Source: Medicago truncatula
Lineage: Eukaryota > Streptophyta > Magnoliopsida > Fabales > Fabaceae
Reading direction: 5' to 3'
Length of the DNA stretch: 64,000 nucleotides
NCBI RefSeq assembly: GCF_003473485.1
Contig: NC_053042.1
Span: 46,029,762 to 46,093,761, forward strand
Within the stretch, counting starts at the first letter, position 1. Each line of letters begins with the position of its first letter. Below the pieces are notes generated by a model. That model saw only the letters and a program-made list of their open reading frames with translations, searched no databases and was not told the origin of the DNA. A program made the position numbers and the translations under genes. Positions 35,518 through 49,298 of the stretch are shown here, piece after piece.

Positions 35518-37697
35518 ACTAATGCTAATAACAAACGCTTGGACAGACGCTTTTTAACACACGCCCATTTACACTGCCACGTCTTCCCATTTATCAATCT
35601 ATATACTTGTTAACCGGCTAAACCAGTTTGTGTATTTTTTTTTTCTTATGCCTTTGTTTCTGAAAAAAAAAAAAACAACGATGTCTTTGGACTCCATAGA
35701 TGACTGCAGATCCTTGGACTCTATACCCCACCTTTCTAGATTCAATATCTTGCCCCTTCTAATAAAGAAGAAAACGAAAAAAAAAATCCAACTTTGTTAT
35801 TGCTTCAGTAGTCACAAACCCATAACCATAACTCGTTCAAAATCAACCAATCCAACCTAAGATCCTCGCTATCCAAATCAAACCCATGAAGAAGCCCTTC
35901 CATCACTAGAAGAGAAATCCATGAAAGAAGTCCTATTTGAAACACCCATCTTCAAACCTTACCAAGTTCTAGTTTTGATGGCAGAAATAAAGACCCAGAT
36001 GCCTATAATACAAAACCCATCTAAGAAATTCCAAAAAATAATGGTTTTCCATTGAGGAAGTAACAGAGGATGTTTTTCAGCAGGTCCTTGGACTCTTAAG
36101 CCTCTCAAAGTTTTGATTTTCAATTTACGGAACTTTTGAAATTGACGCAGATTAGCTTAATATTAGTTTTGTGCAACCTTTAATTTTATGATTATTTGGT
36201 CATACGTTACAAATTTGAACACGCATAGTTGTTGACGATTGTTTTAAGCAGAAAGAATAGTAGATAGTGGTGGTGGTGTTTGGACAGAGAAGACACAAGC
36301 AATACTTGATTAACCGGTGGCCAAATAAATTGTTTAAAATATGGATGACATAGCCCAATCACAAAACGTGTGACGAAGAGAGAGTGTTTGAGCATCTGTT
36401 GCTAGCATCTCTCTTGCGCACAACTCTTTGGATTACTAGAGCTCGGGTGGGTTAACGCGCCAAATATACAAACTAATTTATAACTAGTATTTAAATTTGG
36501 GTTAATTAAGTAGATGGTCCATATAAATATTCAAAATTTTGTTTTTAGTCCCTACAAAACACTTTTTAGTTCCTATAAAATTTTTCATCAACAATTTTAG
36601 TTCTAGAAAATTTCCCATCAGCATTTTTAGTCCCTATAAAATTTTTCCATCAACATTTTTAGTCTCTAAAATGCTTAAGAAAAATGTCACATGGACTGAA
36701 AAGTGTGAATAGACATATGGTCCTTTAAGTTTAACTTTATTTTAGATTGGTCTTTAAGTTATATTTTTCTCAAATTGGTCCTTAATACATTTTGTTTGCA
36801 ACATTAGCCTTTGTGTTATCTTCTTGTTTCATTGTAGTCCTTTATGTTATATTTTGTGATTGTGCAAACCACAAGTTTAATTGCACAATTGATGATAAAT
36901 AACATTCATGTTTCCATTCGTCGCGCCTCACACCGTGGTTTAAGTTCGTAAATTTTAACAATTCTTGTTAAATGACATTTTTGCGAACATGATATACTTT
37001 GGTTTTAAAGATTTTGGATTTGAAAATTTAGATTCAAATATGAAGCGATAGGAGAAATAGTTTTCTGAAGGCGAAGTGATAAGAGAAATGGTATGGATAT
37101 GTATGTAAATTTTTTCGATACTAAAATGTCACACATGATTTATCTCAACAGAACTTGTTAAAAAGACCAGCCGTGGAAGTATAATGTAACATAAAAGACC
37201 AATTCAGAAAAACAAAAACTTAAAAGGCCAATCTGGATAAAAGTTTAGACTTAAAAGGACTGACTGATAATGTGTCACGCATGATTTCCTTTCCCTTGAT
37301 CATTATCAGTGCAATTTTTTAATTTTGAAATTATATTATGGTAAATGTTTGATTTTTATAGAACAAGCTTGAAATGCTACTAGTTCCACTCTGGTCGTTT
37401 GCATTGTTAATTGGCTCTGAAATGTTGCCATTCACTGTAACAACTTTTGCCAATTCTTTTTAGAGGGACAATGTCAGAAAATTATCCATCAATAATCCTT
37501 AACCTTTATAAAAGCTAATTTACAAAAACTTAATGAATCTACAATCCTCACATAACATTTATTAAAAGACAATTTACAACATTTCCCTTTAAGAACAAAT
37601 GTCATTCAAACATATTATGAATTACTATGAAGTTTATGAACAGTTTTCTGACCATATCTATATTTGAACTATGAATAATAAAGTTACACTCGAGAGG
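35518..37697. other. Intergenic DNA between the U5 relic and the U-box gene
   Basis: 35620-36100 is moderately AT-rich without recognisable frames. 36540-36680 holds about four loose repeats of a TTTTTAGTCCCTATAAAATT-type unit (35-45 bp). A TIR element is at 36718-37264. The last 400 bases include the 3' UTR of the U-box gene on the minus strand. Confidence 0.4.
36718..37264. mobile_element. MITE-like element with TGGTCCTTTAAG ends
   Basis: Left words GGTCCTTTAAGTTTAA, TTAGATTGGTCTTTAAG and TCAAATTGGTCCTT are found inverted at the right (AAAAGACCAATTCAG, CTTAAAAGGCCAATCTGG, TTAGACTTAAAAGGAC). The centre is AT-rich and non-coding. Confidence 0.6.
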
Positions 37698-40600
37698 CTA
37701 GGTATTTTGCAAACTATCCTCCCCTTCGATTCGCTGCAACAGTTCTAATATACTTCCAGCTTTTCTCTTAGCTCTATCAGTTCCATTTTCTGATAATCCC
37801 TGAAGTGCTTCTTCTGCTCCATGCTCCTTTGCTAGTTTCAATTGCAGTAGATCTCCCGTGCATACCAACCACAAAACAGCAGCAGCATTCTCACGGTTGC
37901 GTGGTGATCCGGTTCGTATAACCTCAACTAAAATAGGGATTGGCTCGGCCTGACCAATTGCTGTCCTTCCTTCATGATGACCTGCAAGGATCGTCAGTAT
38001 AGCTAGTGCTTCGTCAACCATCCCACCGCCCGCATCCTTCATAAATCGTATCAACGGAGCAACTATCCCGGCTTTAACAGCTCTAGCTTTGTTTCCTTGA
38101 TAAATACATAGATTAAATATAGCAGTAGCTGCATCTTTTTTGCCTCTTGGAGTACCTTCACAAAGTAACTTTATAAGAGCCGGGATGGCTCCTGCTGCAC
38201 CTATTGCAACTTTGTTCTCATCAAGAACTGATAAACTAAAGAGAGTCGCAGCTGCATTTTCTCTAGCCTCCATGCTTCCGTTTTTCAAAACATCTACAAT
38301 ATCTGGTATAGCTCCTGCGTTTACTATAGTTCCTTTGTTACTCTCGTTGATGGAAAGATTCAGAAGTGCTGTAACAGCATGCTCCTGAGTTCGAGGATCT
38401 GTGGAAGACAACAAGTCTACGAGAAGCGGTATTGCTCCTGCTTCGGCTATACATACTCGGTTATCTGCATTCCTCTTGGCCAGCAACCGGAGCTCACCAG
38501 CAGCCGCCCTTTGCTGTTCAATATCATTACTTGTTAGCTTATCCAATAAAGCTTTGATAGCAGTTTTGTCACAATCTGAAAGACTGGTTCCAGATTTCTT
38601 TGTTCTGCAACTCCCTTGCTTCTTTGGTAGTTCAACACCATTGCTATCACACCATAAACCAATCAGACTCTTCAAAACGTAGTTAGGAGTAAGGGCTGTA
38701 TGCAAAAGTGTCTGCTGTGTTTTAGGGCAGGTTCTGTGACCAGCATCAAGCCATTTTTGAATGCAGGATCTTTCATATGTCTGCAAAATAAAGTAGGAAT
38801 TTCATCAATAATCATAGCTGACATCATCAGAACATTGTTTCGCACAAAAAGGATTGTCGATAATACCTGACCGGTTGAGACGATTACAGGGTCTTTCATT
38901 AGTTCAAGAGATATAGGACACCGAAAATCATCTGGGATTACAGGAGACCGGTGCTTAATTGGAACATTCTCACTGTCATAGGTATCAACCTCAGGATTTT
39001 CTGCGAGCACGCAGTCTTTCAGTTTCCTAAGAAGAGATGAGACGGTTTCAAAACTGTCTCCTAGTTCTCCGTTGCTTGTTATGACCAATTCATGTAATTC
39101 ACTGGACTCTTTCTTTAGATCATTCATAGTCCTCAGATGCAACTTCTCAGAGAGTCTTTTGAGTATAGCAGGATCAGGGTCTTTATCTTTCTGTGCTACT
39201 GCTATATCCAAGTCCAGTTGTAAATCAGCAAATTCTGTTTGAGCTTTAGCTCTTTTGAATTGAGCGTGCACTAGTTCAATCTGAAAGAGATTAAAACAGT
39301 CGGGAAAAAAAAATATGGCACATAATTATCAGTAAATTGATGCTTCCCTTTATCCTTGGCAGAAACAGCACTATGCAGAACTTCAAAATCACAGCAAGTG
39401 AATATCTAATGTACAATAAAATTACCTGTTCTTGAACTTCCTCTGATATCTCAAGTTTGTTGTATGAAATATCACTCAATGCAGCTTCAATTTTTTCGGT
39501 AATTTGTTGGAACTTATCTGCGGTATCATTCCTCCGCAAAGCCTGTGGCATGTAAAGCAACAATTAGATTAAAATTAGCAGTCTTAATTGACTAAGATAC
39601 ATGTTTGGTAAACAAAACCGAACCAGAAAGCATATAACATCTGAAGATGTTAATCTCTCACTCTTCTAGACATATTTATCCACATTGAAATATTCAGCTA
39701 GTGCACTGTGAACGCATGAAAGGAAAAAACTTGCACAGAACAGGCCTGATTTGAGGAATACACTTTTTTTTTCTTTCCGAAATTAAACTTTAAGCATCTG
39801 TTCTATTCAGTTCATAGGTTTTCCTATCCACCGTTTACTTTGCAGATTAGAGAAAAGAAAAACTGATGACCACATTGGTCCACATTGGTCATGCATGAAA
39901 AGAAAAGTAATACTACAGAGTGCCTTTAGATTCAATGAAAGTCAAGCAGGAGCTTTCATAATTTCTGAGTTTCAAAACCGTTGTCATATGTTTGATATAT
40001 ACGACATGAACACGCACTTCAAATTCAGGAAACAACACAAACTTAAGTGTTGCTTGCCCGAATCGCCGCAACTTACAGAATACAGAAAAGGGAATTAAAA
40101 TGCACAAATAGTGGAATAACAGTATATTATTTCTGTAATTGAAAGATAACAGCAAAAGGATGAATATCCTAACGCCCACGGAGCAAAGCTCCTTCAAAGA
40201 AAGAGAACACTCTTTCTTTGCCTAACCATAATGGTCCTAGCAATAATGTTGCATTCCAATTAAACTTACCCACCTCACTATTTATACTACTAAGGCATAA
40301 CAAAATTGCGAACTAAGCATCCTATCAACTCTTCATTTACCATATAACCTCACCATACTCTTTATTACATAATAGCCCCTTTTTCCCTTATCCCTCACAT
40401 TCAGGTCTCTATAATCAAGCAATTAGATATTACTGCAATTAAACTTGAAAATTTGCATATAAAAATGATCGAAAAAGTTATACCGCAAGAATACACGCTT
40501 CAAATTCAGGAAACAACGCGAATTTAAGAAATTGGGTATTCCTGCAATTGAGCTTGAATATTTGTTCATACATACTTGAACAAAGGATGGAAGCAAATAT

Positions 40601-41561
40601 TGAACTCGTGCACCAATGCACACTTCAAATTAAACATGGGAATTTATTGCACACCTTAGAATTGAAGTAAATGAAAATTTTCTCCATGTGCACAAAGAAA
40701 GGTACTGGTACAAAGCACTGGCATCTCACATAATACAACCCAAAGACTAGAATACAGTCCCACAAAATAGAAGGGTAACATAAATTTTATTAGCAGTGTT
40801 AGGAGCTACAAGCAAATTATAAAACAAAATCAATGCATTTGAATCTCCTACTATAACAGATAAAGCTAGTGTTAGGTTCTACGGTAAAAATAAAGTTGAC
40901 TCTGAATGAGTTTACTGGGCAACATTAATTCCGACTAAAAGTGAGTTGAATATAAAGTGGTTTATGATTGAACACGTTCACGTAAAAGTGGGTTGACCAA
41001 TAAATTTGAAGCTAAAATTCAATTTTAGAGACAAAAGCTCTAAATTCTAGCTTAAGCTATAATCAACTCGGAGGCAAAATCAATTTTACTCAAGAACATC
41101 CAAACATTACGTTAAAGTCAATTCCACACCTCTAGAATCAACATTGCCTCCTTCAAAATTGGAACATAACATAAACATATATCTTTATCATGAATTTTTA
41201 ATTCTCCATCAATCAAATACAAAACTAAGTTAACTCTTTCAATTAAAACACCAAAAGGGATTAAAAAAAAAAAAAACCATACCTGATAAAGCTTACTCCC
41301 ATGATTAACAGACTTCAAAAGAATCATAGTCAAATCCAAAGCAACCCTCAAAGATTCAAAAGCTTCAATCTCTTCATCACTAAGGGACTCATCACAATCC
41401 TTCAATTCCTCAAACAAAGGACTCAAAAGCTTCACCCTACGAATCAAATTCCCATACATCTTCTTACAAACGTTTTGACATTCAGGTAACCCAGAAATCT
41501 CTCTGATTGAATCAGCCAAACGACCCACAACCATAGCCTTTGGATTCTCGCTCCCACCCAT
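37698..41561 (-). CDS. PUB14: U-box E3 ubiquitin ligase with UND and ARM repeats (PUB13/14 type)
   Basis: Transfers ubiquitin from an E2 to target proteins; the PUB13/14 group in Arabidopsis acts in immune-receptor turnover, cell death and flowering. Four exons on the minus strand: 41283-41561, 39426-39542, 38867-39280, 37698-38780, all GT-AG, giving 630 residues, near the family length. The N-terminal UND helical domain covers about residues 1-235. The U-box starts near 248 ([19 protein letters not shown]), crosses the exon 3/4 junction and ends near 320 ([17 protein letters not shown]). ARM repeats run from about 345 to 620, each with the AGAIP and [10 protein letters not shown] type of wording. 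I start at the MGGSEN methionine; an ATG four codons upstream is in frame. The symbol is by similarity; PUB13 is equally possible. Confidence 0.94.
40012..40528. repeat. Direct repeat pair in U-box gene intron 1
   Basis: CTTCAAATTCAGGAAACAAC plus flanking bases occurs at 40012-40046 and at 40494-40528. A second short word, TGCAATTxAxCTTGAAxATTTG, also recurs at about 40434-40457 and 40552-40573. Possibly a partial internal duplication of the intron. Confidence 0.55.
40875..41130. repeat. MITE-like element in U-box gene intron 1
   Basis: The left edge AGGTTCTACGGTAAAAATAA with AAGTTGACT, and the right edge TTACGTTAAAGTCAATTCCA, form a short imperfect inverted pair; the interior has AGTTGA and TCAACT words in both orientations. 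Non-coding. Boundaries are approximate. Confidence 0.4.
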
Positions 41562-42761
41562 TTTCAGACACACGCAGAAAAAGTCAAAGGTGCAAACTTT
41601 GATGAAAAAAATCGAGCTTTGTTCAGATTTAGAAGGTGATGGAGAATACCCAGATGAGGAAAATGATGAAAGATGAGAAATTTGGATTGTGATGAAGAGT
41701 TGAAAAATGGAACAGAAGAAGAAAGTTTATGTTACTTGAAAGACAATTTAGGAAAGAGAGTGAAATTGGAATAAATAACGCAAAGATTTTGTGTTGTGTT
41801 AGAACGTAGAAATGGTTTTTGTGTTTGACCTTTTTGGACAAAGTCTTTGTGTCGTGTCTTAGGTAAGAGAGCATAGACGCGGTGGCTGTCTCAATAAACA
41901 TGTAGTAATTTTCATTATATTTTAATGAAAGTTGATTTTCATTTCATATTTGTGTTTCAAACTTTCAATTATTTACTAGTTGAATTTTTATATTCAAAAA
42001 AATAATAATTAGCAGTTGAGTCAACTTTGAGAGTTGAATGTACCCAAAAAAAAAAAAAGACTTTGAGAATGGTAGTAATTTTGTATACATAAGCATAGGA
42101 TTAATTTTGAGATTACCAATTTATATGTACCCAAAAAAAAAACCTTACAAATTTATAATTTCTTTTCCCACAGAGAAAAATTATAATTTCTCTGTTTTTT
42201 TTTTTTTTGTGATTACGAATTTATGAGTGCTTTTGATACCGAAACCTGAACTTCTAAATTCTACCGCGACCCTTTATCTTTTGACAATTGAAGATTTTAG
42301 GGTAAGTAGTCAGTCAATTCAAAACATAAACTATAATTGCATTGAGTCAAAAATAAAGACCTCGTTTTAGATCATACAATATGTTTTACCAATGATGTAA
42401 AATTCATGTTTTAAGCGAACTAAAAGTTTCAAACCAGAGGGATATCTCTGATTCATAAAGCTTCACGGCCAGAATTTGTTTGTTGCCATAAAGTATTTGA
42501 TACATGTTTGTAAATCATTTTTCTCAATCTCACGTATATAAACAAATCAGGTAAATACAAACTGAGAGGATCATGGGGAAAAAAAAAGAATTGAACAACT
42601 TTCAAATACTTATTACAATGATTATTTATATGTTGAGTACTAAAATATTTGTTATCACCAATCCTCTTCATTAGTGATAAAAATAACCTCCTTTGCACGT
42701 AATGTCATCTCTTCATTAACCCAATTAAAGAAAGTGCATCTTTTTCGTCGCTGCAACTGTA

Positions 42762-42794
<33 letters not shown>

Positions 42795-43602
42795 GAGTAG
42801 ATTTACTGATATCACCATTATTACCCTGGTTTGTAAGAGGGAATTCGAGATCCCAGAAACATAGTATGTTTCCTCTTCCCTCTTCGTGACAAACAATAGT
42901 TTCTCAACACAATATACCATGCTCAACCAAAACGAAGGCAGAAGAAGATGAAGATCGAAGAAGACAGATCAAAGAAGTATGAAGAGGATTTGCGTGTTTC
43001 ACTGATTTTAAAAAATTGGGATTTAGGGTTCTTAGTCTCAAAATTTATAATTGATAATTCCAATTCTTCTATTATTATTTTAATATAATTGTTATTTATG
43101 AATTAATAAAGTATGGTTTGTTGACATATATAAGTGTTTTCCGCGACGTGCCAAGTAAGCATTTTATTGGACACCTCATCAAAAAACTGGACACATCAAC
43201 ATTTTTGTAGGTCAAAATGAGGGTTGGAGAGAGTGAAAAAAAATAAAAGAGGGGAAGAATGTTTTTGAAATAGAGAGACCAATTACATGAGATGAGTAAA
43301 TTAAGGGAACCAAAAGTAACCTAATAATGATGTTTATATAATGTATTGATTATGCGGTTCAACTAAATTCTCACAACAAAGCATGATCAACAACCACCAA
43401 AGGCGTCGTGTGTCTGACTGACATCCTAAATTGAATATGAAATAATAGACAGGACTCATACTTGTGACATTGTGTCCATAATAGTATTACAAGATCGGAG
43501 GTATTATCTAATCAACATATACATAAACACAACTTATACATTACAATTTTAAGGGATCCAAAGCAATTGCAAATCCTTCAATGAAATGCATTCTGTGCAG
43601 TA
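41562..43602. other. Region between the U-box gene and ARA6
   Basis: The two genes lie tail-to-head on the minus strand. 41562-41900 should be the promoter and 5' UTR of the U-box gene. 42040-42210 has two copies of a TGTACCCAAAAAAAAAA word. 42770-42795 is a long A run. No gene is visible. The last part before 43603 is the ARA6 3' UTR. Confidence 0.4.
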
Positions 43603-46600
43603 TCAAGTAACCGATGGGCGTGGCAGTCTTTTCGCAATTTCCTGTGAATAGAAACATGTCAATATTTGTGCCTTATGGGAATGTTCAAAGTTCAAACCAA
43701 CCACTGCCTACGAAATCTTTGAGTAATACAGTGAATTCATAATCATATATCAAAATCGAGATAATTTCTTATAAAGCTCAGAAATGAAACATAGGATTCA
43801 TAACAAGAAAGATATACTTTAAAAGCTGAACCAACTACTATAAAGAGTACGCAAGTTTTTGTTTTCTGTCTAAAATTCTATCATTCCAAAGTTTCTCAAT
43901 TTATGCAATCATAACCAGTATTTAGACCTTTATCTCAATGAGGTTACCATGATAAACACAAAATATAATAACTTGACAGCAACAGACAAATTCAACCCAA
44001 CATGAATTTAGAATTTTGCAATACTGAGTAAATTAGTTGACAAATCAAGCATGCTGACATGAATAACAACAATTAAATTTGGTTATAGCACACCAAGGCA
44101 TTAACAATGGTACACAAAAGCAAATGACTCAAGCCACCAAGTCTCTTAGTAAAACCACTTAAACCCAAGATTGAACCATCGGTCAATTTGCCTGTATATT
44201 AGCCTACAGTCCAGTACCACATAACGTGTCTTAGACAAGTTGCACAAATCGCATTTCTTGAACTGCAACAATGATAAACTTCCTTACATCTTTCCATCAA
44301 GTTCCAAAGCAAACAATGGCATTGTTTCAGCTAGGCCCAACATGTTGGTTCCACCAGTATCAGACTCAAGTGCGTCCGGATGTCTAGGACCCACCTTGGG
44401 GCCATATCTGATTGTTGGTATGGTGCGGACACTCATTACCCAATAGGGGAGTATTTTTCAAAGATGTTGTGTCAACAACTTCTAGATACATCCAAGATGC
44501 ACACCACCGTTCCATCAGCAGAAGCTATCCTCGTCGTCCATAATCTAGGATTCACCCAACCCCCTGCCACGTCCAACAAGTATGGAGGAACTTGGCCTAT
44601 AGTGAACAAATTGTCACTGACCTGCATCCGACATCTGAATTAAGAGAAGATACAGACTCCCTCAAGCACACATTTTTTTATACTGTTGCTAGATCAAATC
44701 AAGCACTAACTTACGTGTTTGAATAACCTTTCAAGTACACCCCCTGGTCTACTCTACATTTTTTGTCGAGTACGGTAGTTCAACCACTCATAACAGTTCT
44801 ATAGAATCTCGGATCTCAACAACACTAGATGTTTTTTTTTTGTTGATAATTTGACAATGTATTCTTAACGAAGGCGATTTTATATTGCAAAAGTATATAT
44901 CCAAATGTCAGAATTTGATTTGAGAACTTGATGGCAAGGATGTAAAGAACTTATATTTGTCCTTAACTAATCTGTAGCTAATTTCTGAATAACAAAGCGG
45001 TGTTATTTTCAAAGCAAAATCATGTTTTCATTTGTATCCTCAATGCATAAGAAGCAGACAACCAATGGTAGCAATTCTTGAGGGGCTTGGTCTTTGTACT
45101 TTCTAGCATGCTTGTTTAGCTTCTCTATAAGTAGAAATCTTGCATAGCCTTAAAATGTGATCCATGGCCTTCTAATTCTCTTTTTCTGGCCTAGAATGTT
45201 TATTTATTGGCTAAACTCCCTACATCCCTATGCATTCCAAGACCAAGATGTTACCTTTGTTTGGAAAAGATATAATTAAATGGATTTTTGTAGGATGGGA
45301 TACCAATCTCTAGATCATGTTTAGCTCCTCGAATAGGTATGAGTTTGCTACAACTATCTTCAGGCAGCAAGAACATCATAGGGAAGCTTGCTAGTAGCAT
45401 AGTCAACAATGTCCTAAGAGACCAAAGACAAAAGTTAAAAGAGAAAATTTACTACTACCACAGCCTTTGAAAAGTCCCGAAGATCTGTAAGTCAATAATA
45501 AACAGAACTTCCTAAGACCAAGCTTCATACCACATGATCAGCATCAAAACCAGACCATATCATTTTGGCACCTTATACTCAAAACATGGTTCAAAACAAT
45601 TGTAGAGTTAGAAGAGTAAGATGTGATGAATGTCCATTCCATTCCCAACTTCAATAAAAATCAAAATAACAGATTATTTTCTTTTTTTGACAGGATAATG
45701 TTAGTAAGTTAGTGGTTATGTTAGTTTTCAGGATTTGAACTCTGGACTTCTTGCTTAAAACACCTTCAGAGTCACTTAGCTCACCAACCGAGCTAAGGGA
45801 TTATTTTCTGTTGTTCACTCATTCTCATTCTCATCAAATACAAAATCCCATAATTAATTTAAAATTGAAAAACTGAAAGGATGTAAACATCAAAGGTACC
45901 TCAAACAGTTCGTTTATATTATCCGCTGTCTTTGCGGATGTCTCTATAAAAAACATTCCGTTCTTCTCTGCATAGTCCATGCCATCCTTCACGGAAACAA
46001 AAAGCATACTATATCAGGAAAACAATTCATTGTTTTATTTAGTAGATAGTTATACTATTTAGGGTTGTTGCATTACCTCAACAGCAACCTCCCGCTTCTC
46101 TTGAAGATCGGCTTTGTTACCAACCAATGCCATCACTATATCAGGGCTTCCATGTTTTTGTAGCTCCTAAATATTTACATATATTTCAGCTGCTAAAACG
46201 AAACTGACAGAAATTGTAGAAATATATGCATGTATCTGTATGTCTGCACGCTTGCGCATGTGTGAGCAATGGCAATACATCAAAAGATAGATACTGACCA
46301 TGAGTTTGTCAAAGACAATTATTACCTATTTTCTATTCTTTTGACAACGTTTTCAACAACTTATCTTGTAATGAGAATGATCGGATTTCTTTCAACTCCA
46401 ACAGAAACCAAAAAATGCAATCTTACGTGCATAAGGAGTAACGAAGGAAACCGGTTTATTTCAATCTCTATAGGGGCAGAAAGTTGATTTTTTAATGTAA
46501 AAGAGCACAGAACAGGCAAATATTGGTGCTACTTCACTGTGATTAATAAAACAGGTTTGGTGAACAATTCTAATTCTAATAACCAAGTACATACTTATTC

Positions 46601-49298
46601 CCACCTAACATGCAGGTTTTATGAACTTCTTGTCTTTCTACAAACAAAAACAAAAACAAAATCCATTTTTCACGAGGTGGTGTGTTCTATCAAACATGGG
46701 GTCCTTGGAGAGGCCATTGATTCTTGGTTTTCCTGTACAAATTTTGAGCTATTCTATGATCAACTCTTCTTACTGGGGCTGCTATTGGTCTTCTAGACAT
46801 GATTCTACCACCTTTTCTCTACATATTATACCCATTAAGAGGTAAGGGTGTTGTCATTAAGTCACGAGATATACGTTTATCTGGTAACTTAAAATTACTA
46901 AACTACAATGACTATAAATAAGAAGGATTAAAACTGACTGTGTTGTCTTCACTGATGTTGGTTAATCACATCATTCAAGTAATAACTATACAAAACAAGA
47001 AATTAAAATATAGAAACATGTGATGACTGCAAATATACCTTAACCCAGTACTGTGCTTTGCTGAAAGATTCTGGGCTTGTTATATCATAGGCAATAACTG
47101 CAACCGCTGCACCACGATAATACAGTGGTGCCAAGGCAGCATACCTGAAACAGATGATTGGCAATCAAATTTTACTTCAGCGTGTAGTACGTGTACATCT
47201 TGAAATAAGAAAAGGGGGTATTTTTTTTTTTTGAGGGAGAAAAGGGGGTATATTAAGGGCCCGTACGGATTAAAATAAAAGTGATTTTGACATAAAATAA
47301 TTTAGAGATTATTTTTTATAGATTATATAAAAAATCAGAATTTATTTTGCGTTTGTTTATTGTAGTAAAAATCACTTTTTATTAAATAAATAATTTAGTT
47401 TGTTTGGATACATCTATATAAAAGGGATTTTTTTGTTACAAAACAAATTCAATCTTTTGATATTTGATTTTCTCTCTCCTCTAAAAATAATCTATTTTTT
47501 GAGAAGCTGCTCTTAACAGCTTCTCATTTGAAACTGTTTTTAGATTATTTTTAGATTCTGATTTTTTTAAAAAGCTGTAACAAACACATGCAATACTTTT
47601 AAAAGTGATTATTTTGTTTAAAAAAGTGATTTTTTCCTTAAAAAAGCTATAACAAACGGGCTCTAAGACAAACAAAATAAGCACTTGTAATGGTTTGTAG
47701 AGTGAATGATGCGCAATCTGGAAAGATAAATGAAAGTTACCTCTCTTGACCAGCGGTATCCCATATTTCAAACTTGACTGTTGTAGAGTCTTGCAGAGCG
47801 ATTGTTTGTGACAAGAAAGAAGCTCCAACAGTTACCTTACATTACAAAGTCTAAAAATTATAAGAACTCCAACATGGAATAATTACCATATCTAGTAAGC
47901 ATTAAATCTACTTCATATAACCAATTCCTTCAATATTAGGAAAATTTACACTAAAAAAGATATGATAAAAGCCACATATTCTTACCTTGGATGTTGGATC
48001 AAACTGACCACGAACAAATCGCAGAACAATGCAACTCTTACCAACACCAGAATCACCTAAGAGGACAAGCTGTGTTCAGTGACAATTAAAGGTTAGTTAT
48101 TGAGTCATTCAAAGATTAAACTAAAATATTTGAGGTATGAAGGAATTTTTTATTAATAACTTCAACTAAATCCCTTCCTTTTTAATGGCTATTATTGGGA
48201 ATTAATTTCTGGCAAGTGAATGCATGATTACATTGGCAACATCCGACTTCAAATCAAAATCATATATTCTATAAAATATATGGCTCTATGCTGTGCATAT
48301 TTTCGAGACCAAGTTTTACAAAAGATTAATTATGGGTGAAAATTGTCATCACTGAGATGCTCACATGGTTTTGTTTTGGATGTACTGCTCCTAAGGATGC
48401 GATTGCAGGTTTGACAAATGAATGTAAGAGTGGTTGATAGTTATTTCTTTGCCATAGCATAGAAATTATAACGTGCGACACAAACTTTGATGTGATTCTT
48501 TTACTAACTCACGACAAAAATTTATACCAGACCTTATAGGACAGTTAACTAAGAAAGTACGTGTAAAAAATAATTCGCTTCATTCCAAAGGAACAAAAAA
48601 TAAACCGAAATAAACTGTGCTTTAAACTTTCAGTGGTTATTTTAATAAAATTGTATTACTTCCTTTGTCTTTTACCATCTTGGAAAAAAGTTACTCAAAT
48701 CCAAGCAAAAACTGAACTAATTACTATTTACTGCATAAATACAAAGTCTCGGATTTGCGCATAGAATCACAATCATTAAAATTATTTGAATAGGGTGAAA
48801 CAAAAATCCAAAATAAACCATCTGCAGCAAAAAACATGCACCTATTGCAACAAACTACCTCCTCAATTAACAGCAAATAGAAATTCTACAAGAAACATGA
48901 AAACAAAACCATGTTGAAAACAGGTATAACAACAACAACAAAACAAAACAAAAAACATGTTTTCAAAATTAAAGAATTTAGCATAAAATTAAATACCTTA
49001 ACACGAAGATTTTTAGCGTCTCCTCCACCATTCTCGGGACTGGGTCTACCTAGCTGCCTTGAATCCCTATCTGAAAACACAAAATCAAATTAACCAAAAA
49101 AACCCATCAAACCCTAAATTCAATAATTTCTTCTAATTAAACCAAACCCCATTAAACCACAAACCCAAAATCACAAATCAAAACCATACAAGAAAAATAA
49201 ATCAATTTTTTTCCAACCCCTTTACAGCTGCAGGTCAAAAATTGAGAATTTGAAGAAAAGTTGAAAACTTTACCTGGAAAGGAGGAGCCGCAACCCAT
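43603..49298 (-). CDS. RABF1: ARA6/RABF1-type plant Rab5 GTPase
   Basis: Plant-specific Rab5-like GTPase that works in endosomal trafficking and fusion with the plasma membrane. Eight exons on the minus strand: 49274-49298, 48997-49070, 47986-48069, 47741-47835, 47039-47144, 46077-46166, 45900-45986, 43603-43641, all GT-AG, giving 199 residues, near the family length. The N-terminus MGCGSS carries the Gly2 myristoylation and Cys3 palmitoylation sites that replace C-terminal prenylation; the C-terminus ends PRPSVT with no cysteine, as expected for this subgroup only. G motifs: GDSGVGKS (38-45), WDTAGQE (86-92), NKAD in exon 6, ETSAK in exon 7. The last intron is 2.26 kb and contains repeats. 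The gene looks intact. Confidence 0.96.
44330..44645. other. GC-richer unexplained segment in the last ARA6 intron
   Basis: This part has higher GC content than the intron around it and is open on the plus strand over 44380-44643. The translation has no motif I recognise. A degraded mobile element is the likeliest source; I cannot name one. Confidence 0.3.
45690..45805 (-). mobile_element. tRNA-derived SINE in the last ARA6 intron
   Basis: Minus strand: CTTAGCTCGGTTGGTGAGCT (A-box-like), then a B-box-like GAGTTCAAATCC, with a T run on the plus strand at about 45680-45687 marking the A-tail. Same design as the SINE at 34601-34680. Confidence 0.65.
47257..47663. mobile_element. PIF/Harbinger-like (Tourist) MITE in an ARA6 intron
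   Basis: The left end GGGCCCGTACGGATTA and the right end TAACAAACGGGCTC are inverted copies, and TAA stands directly outside both (47254-47256 and 47664-47666), the three-base target duplication of PIF/Harbinger elements. AAAGTGATTTT and AAAAATCACTTTT words repeat inside. Non-coding. Confidence 0.75.
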
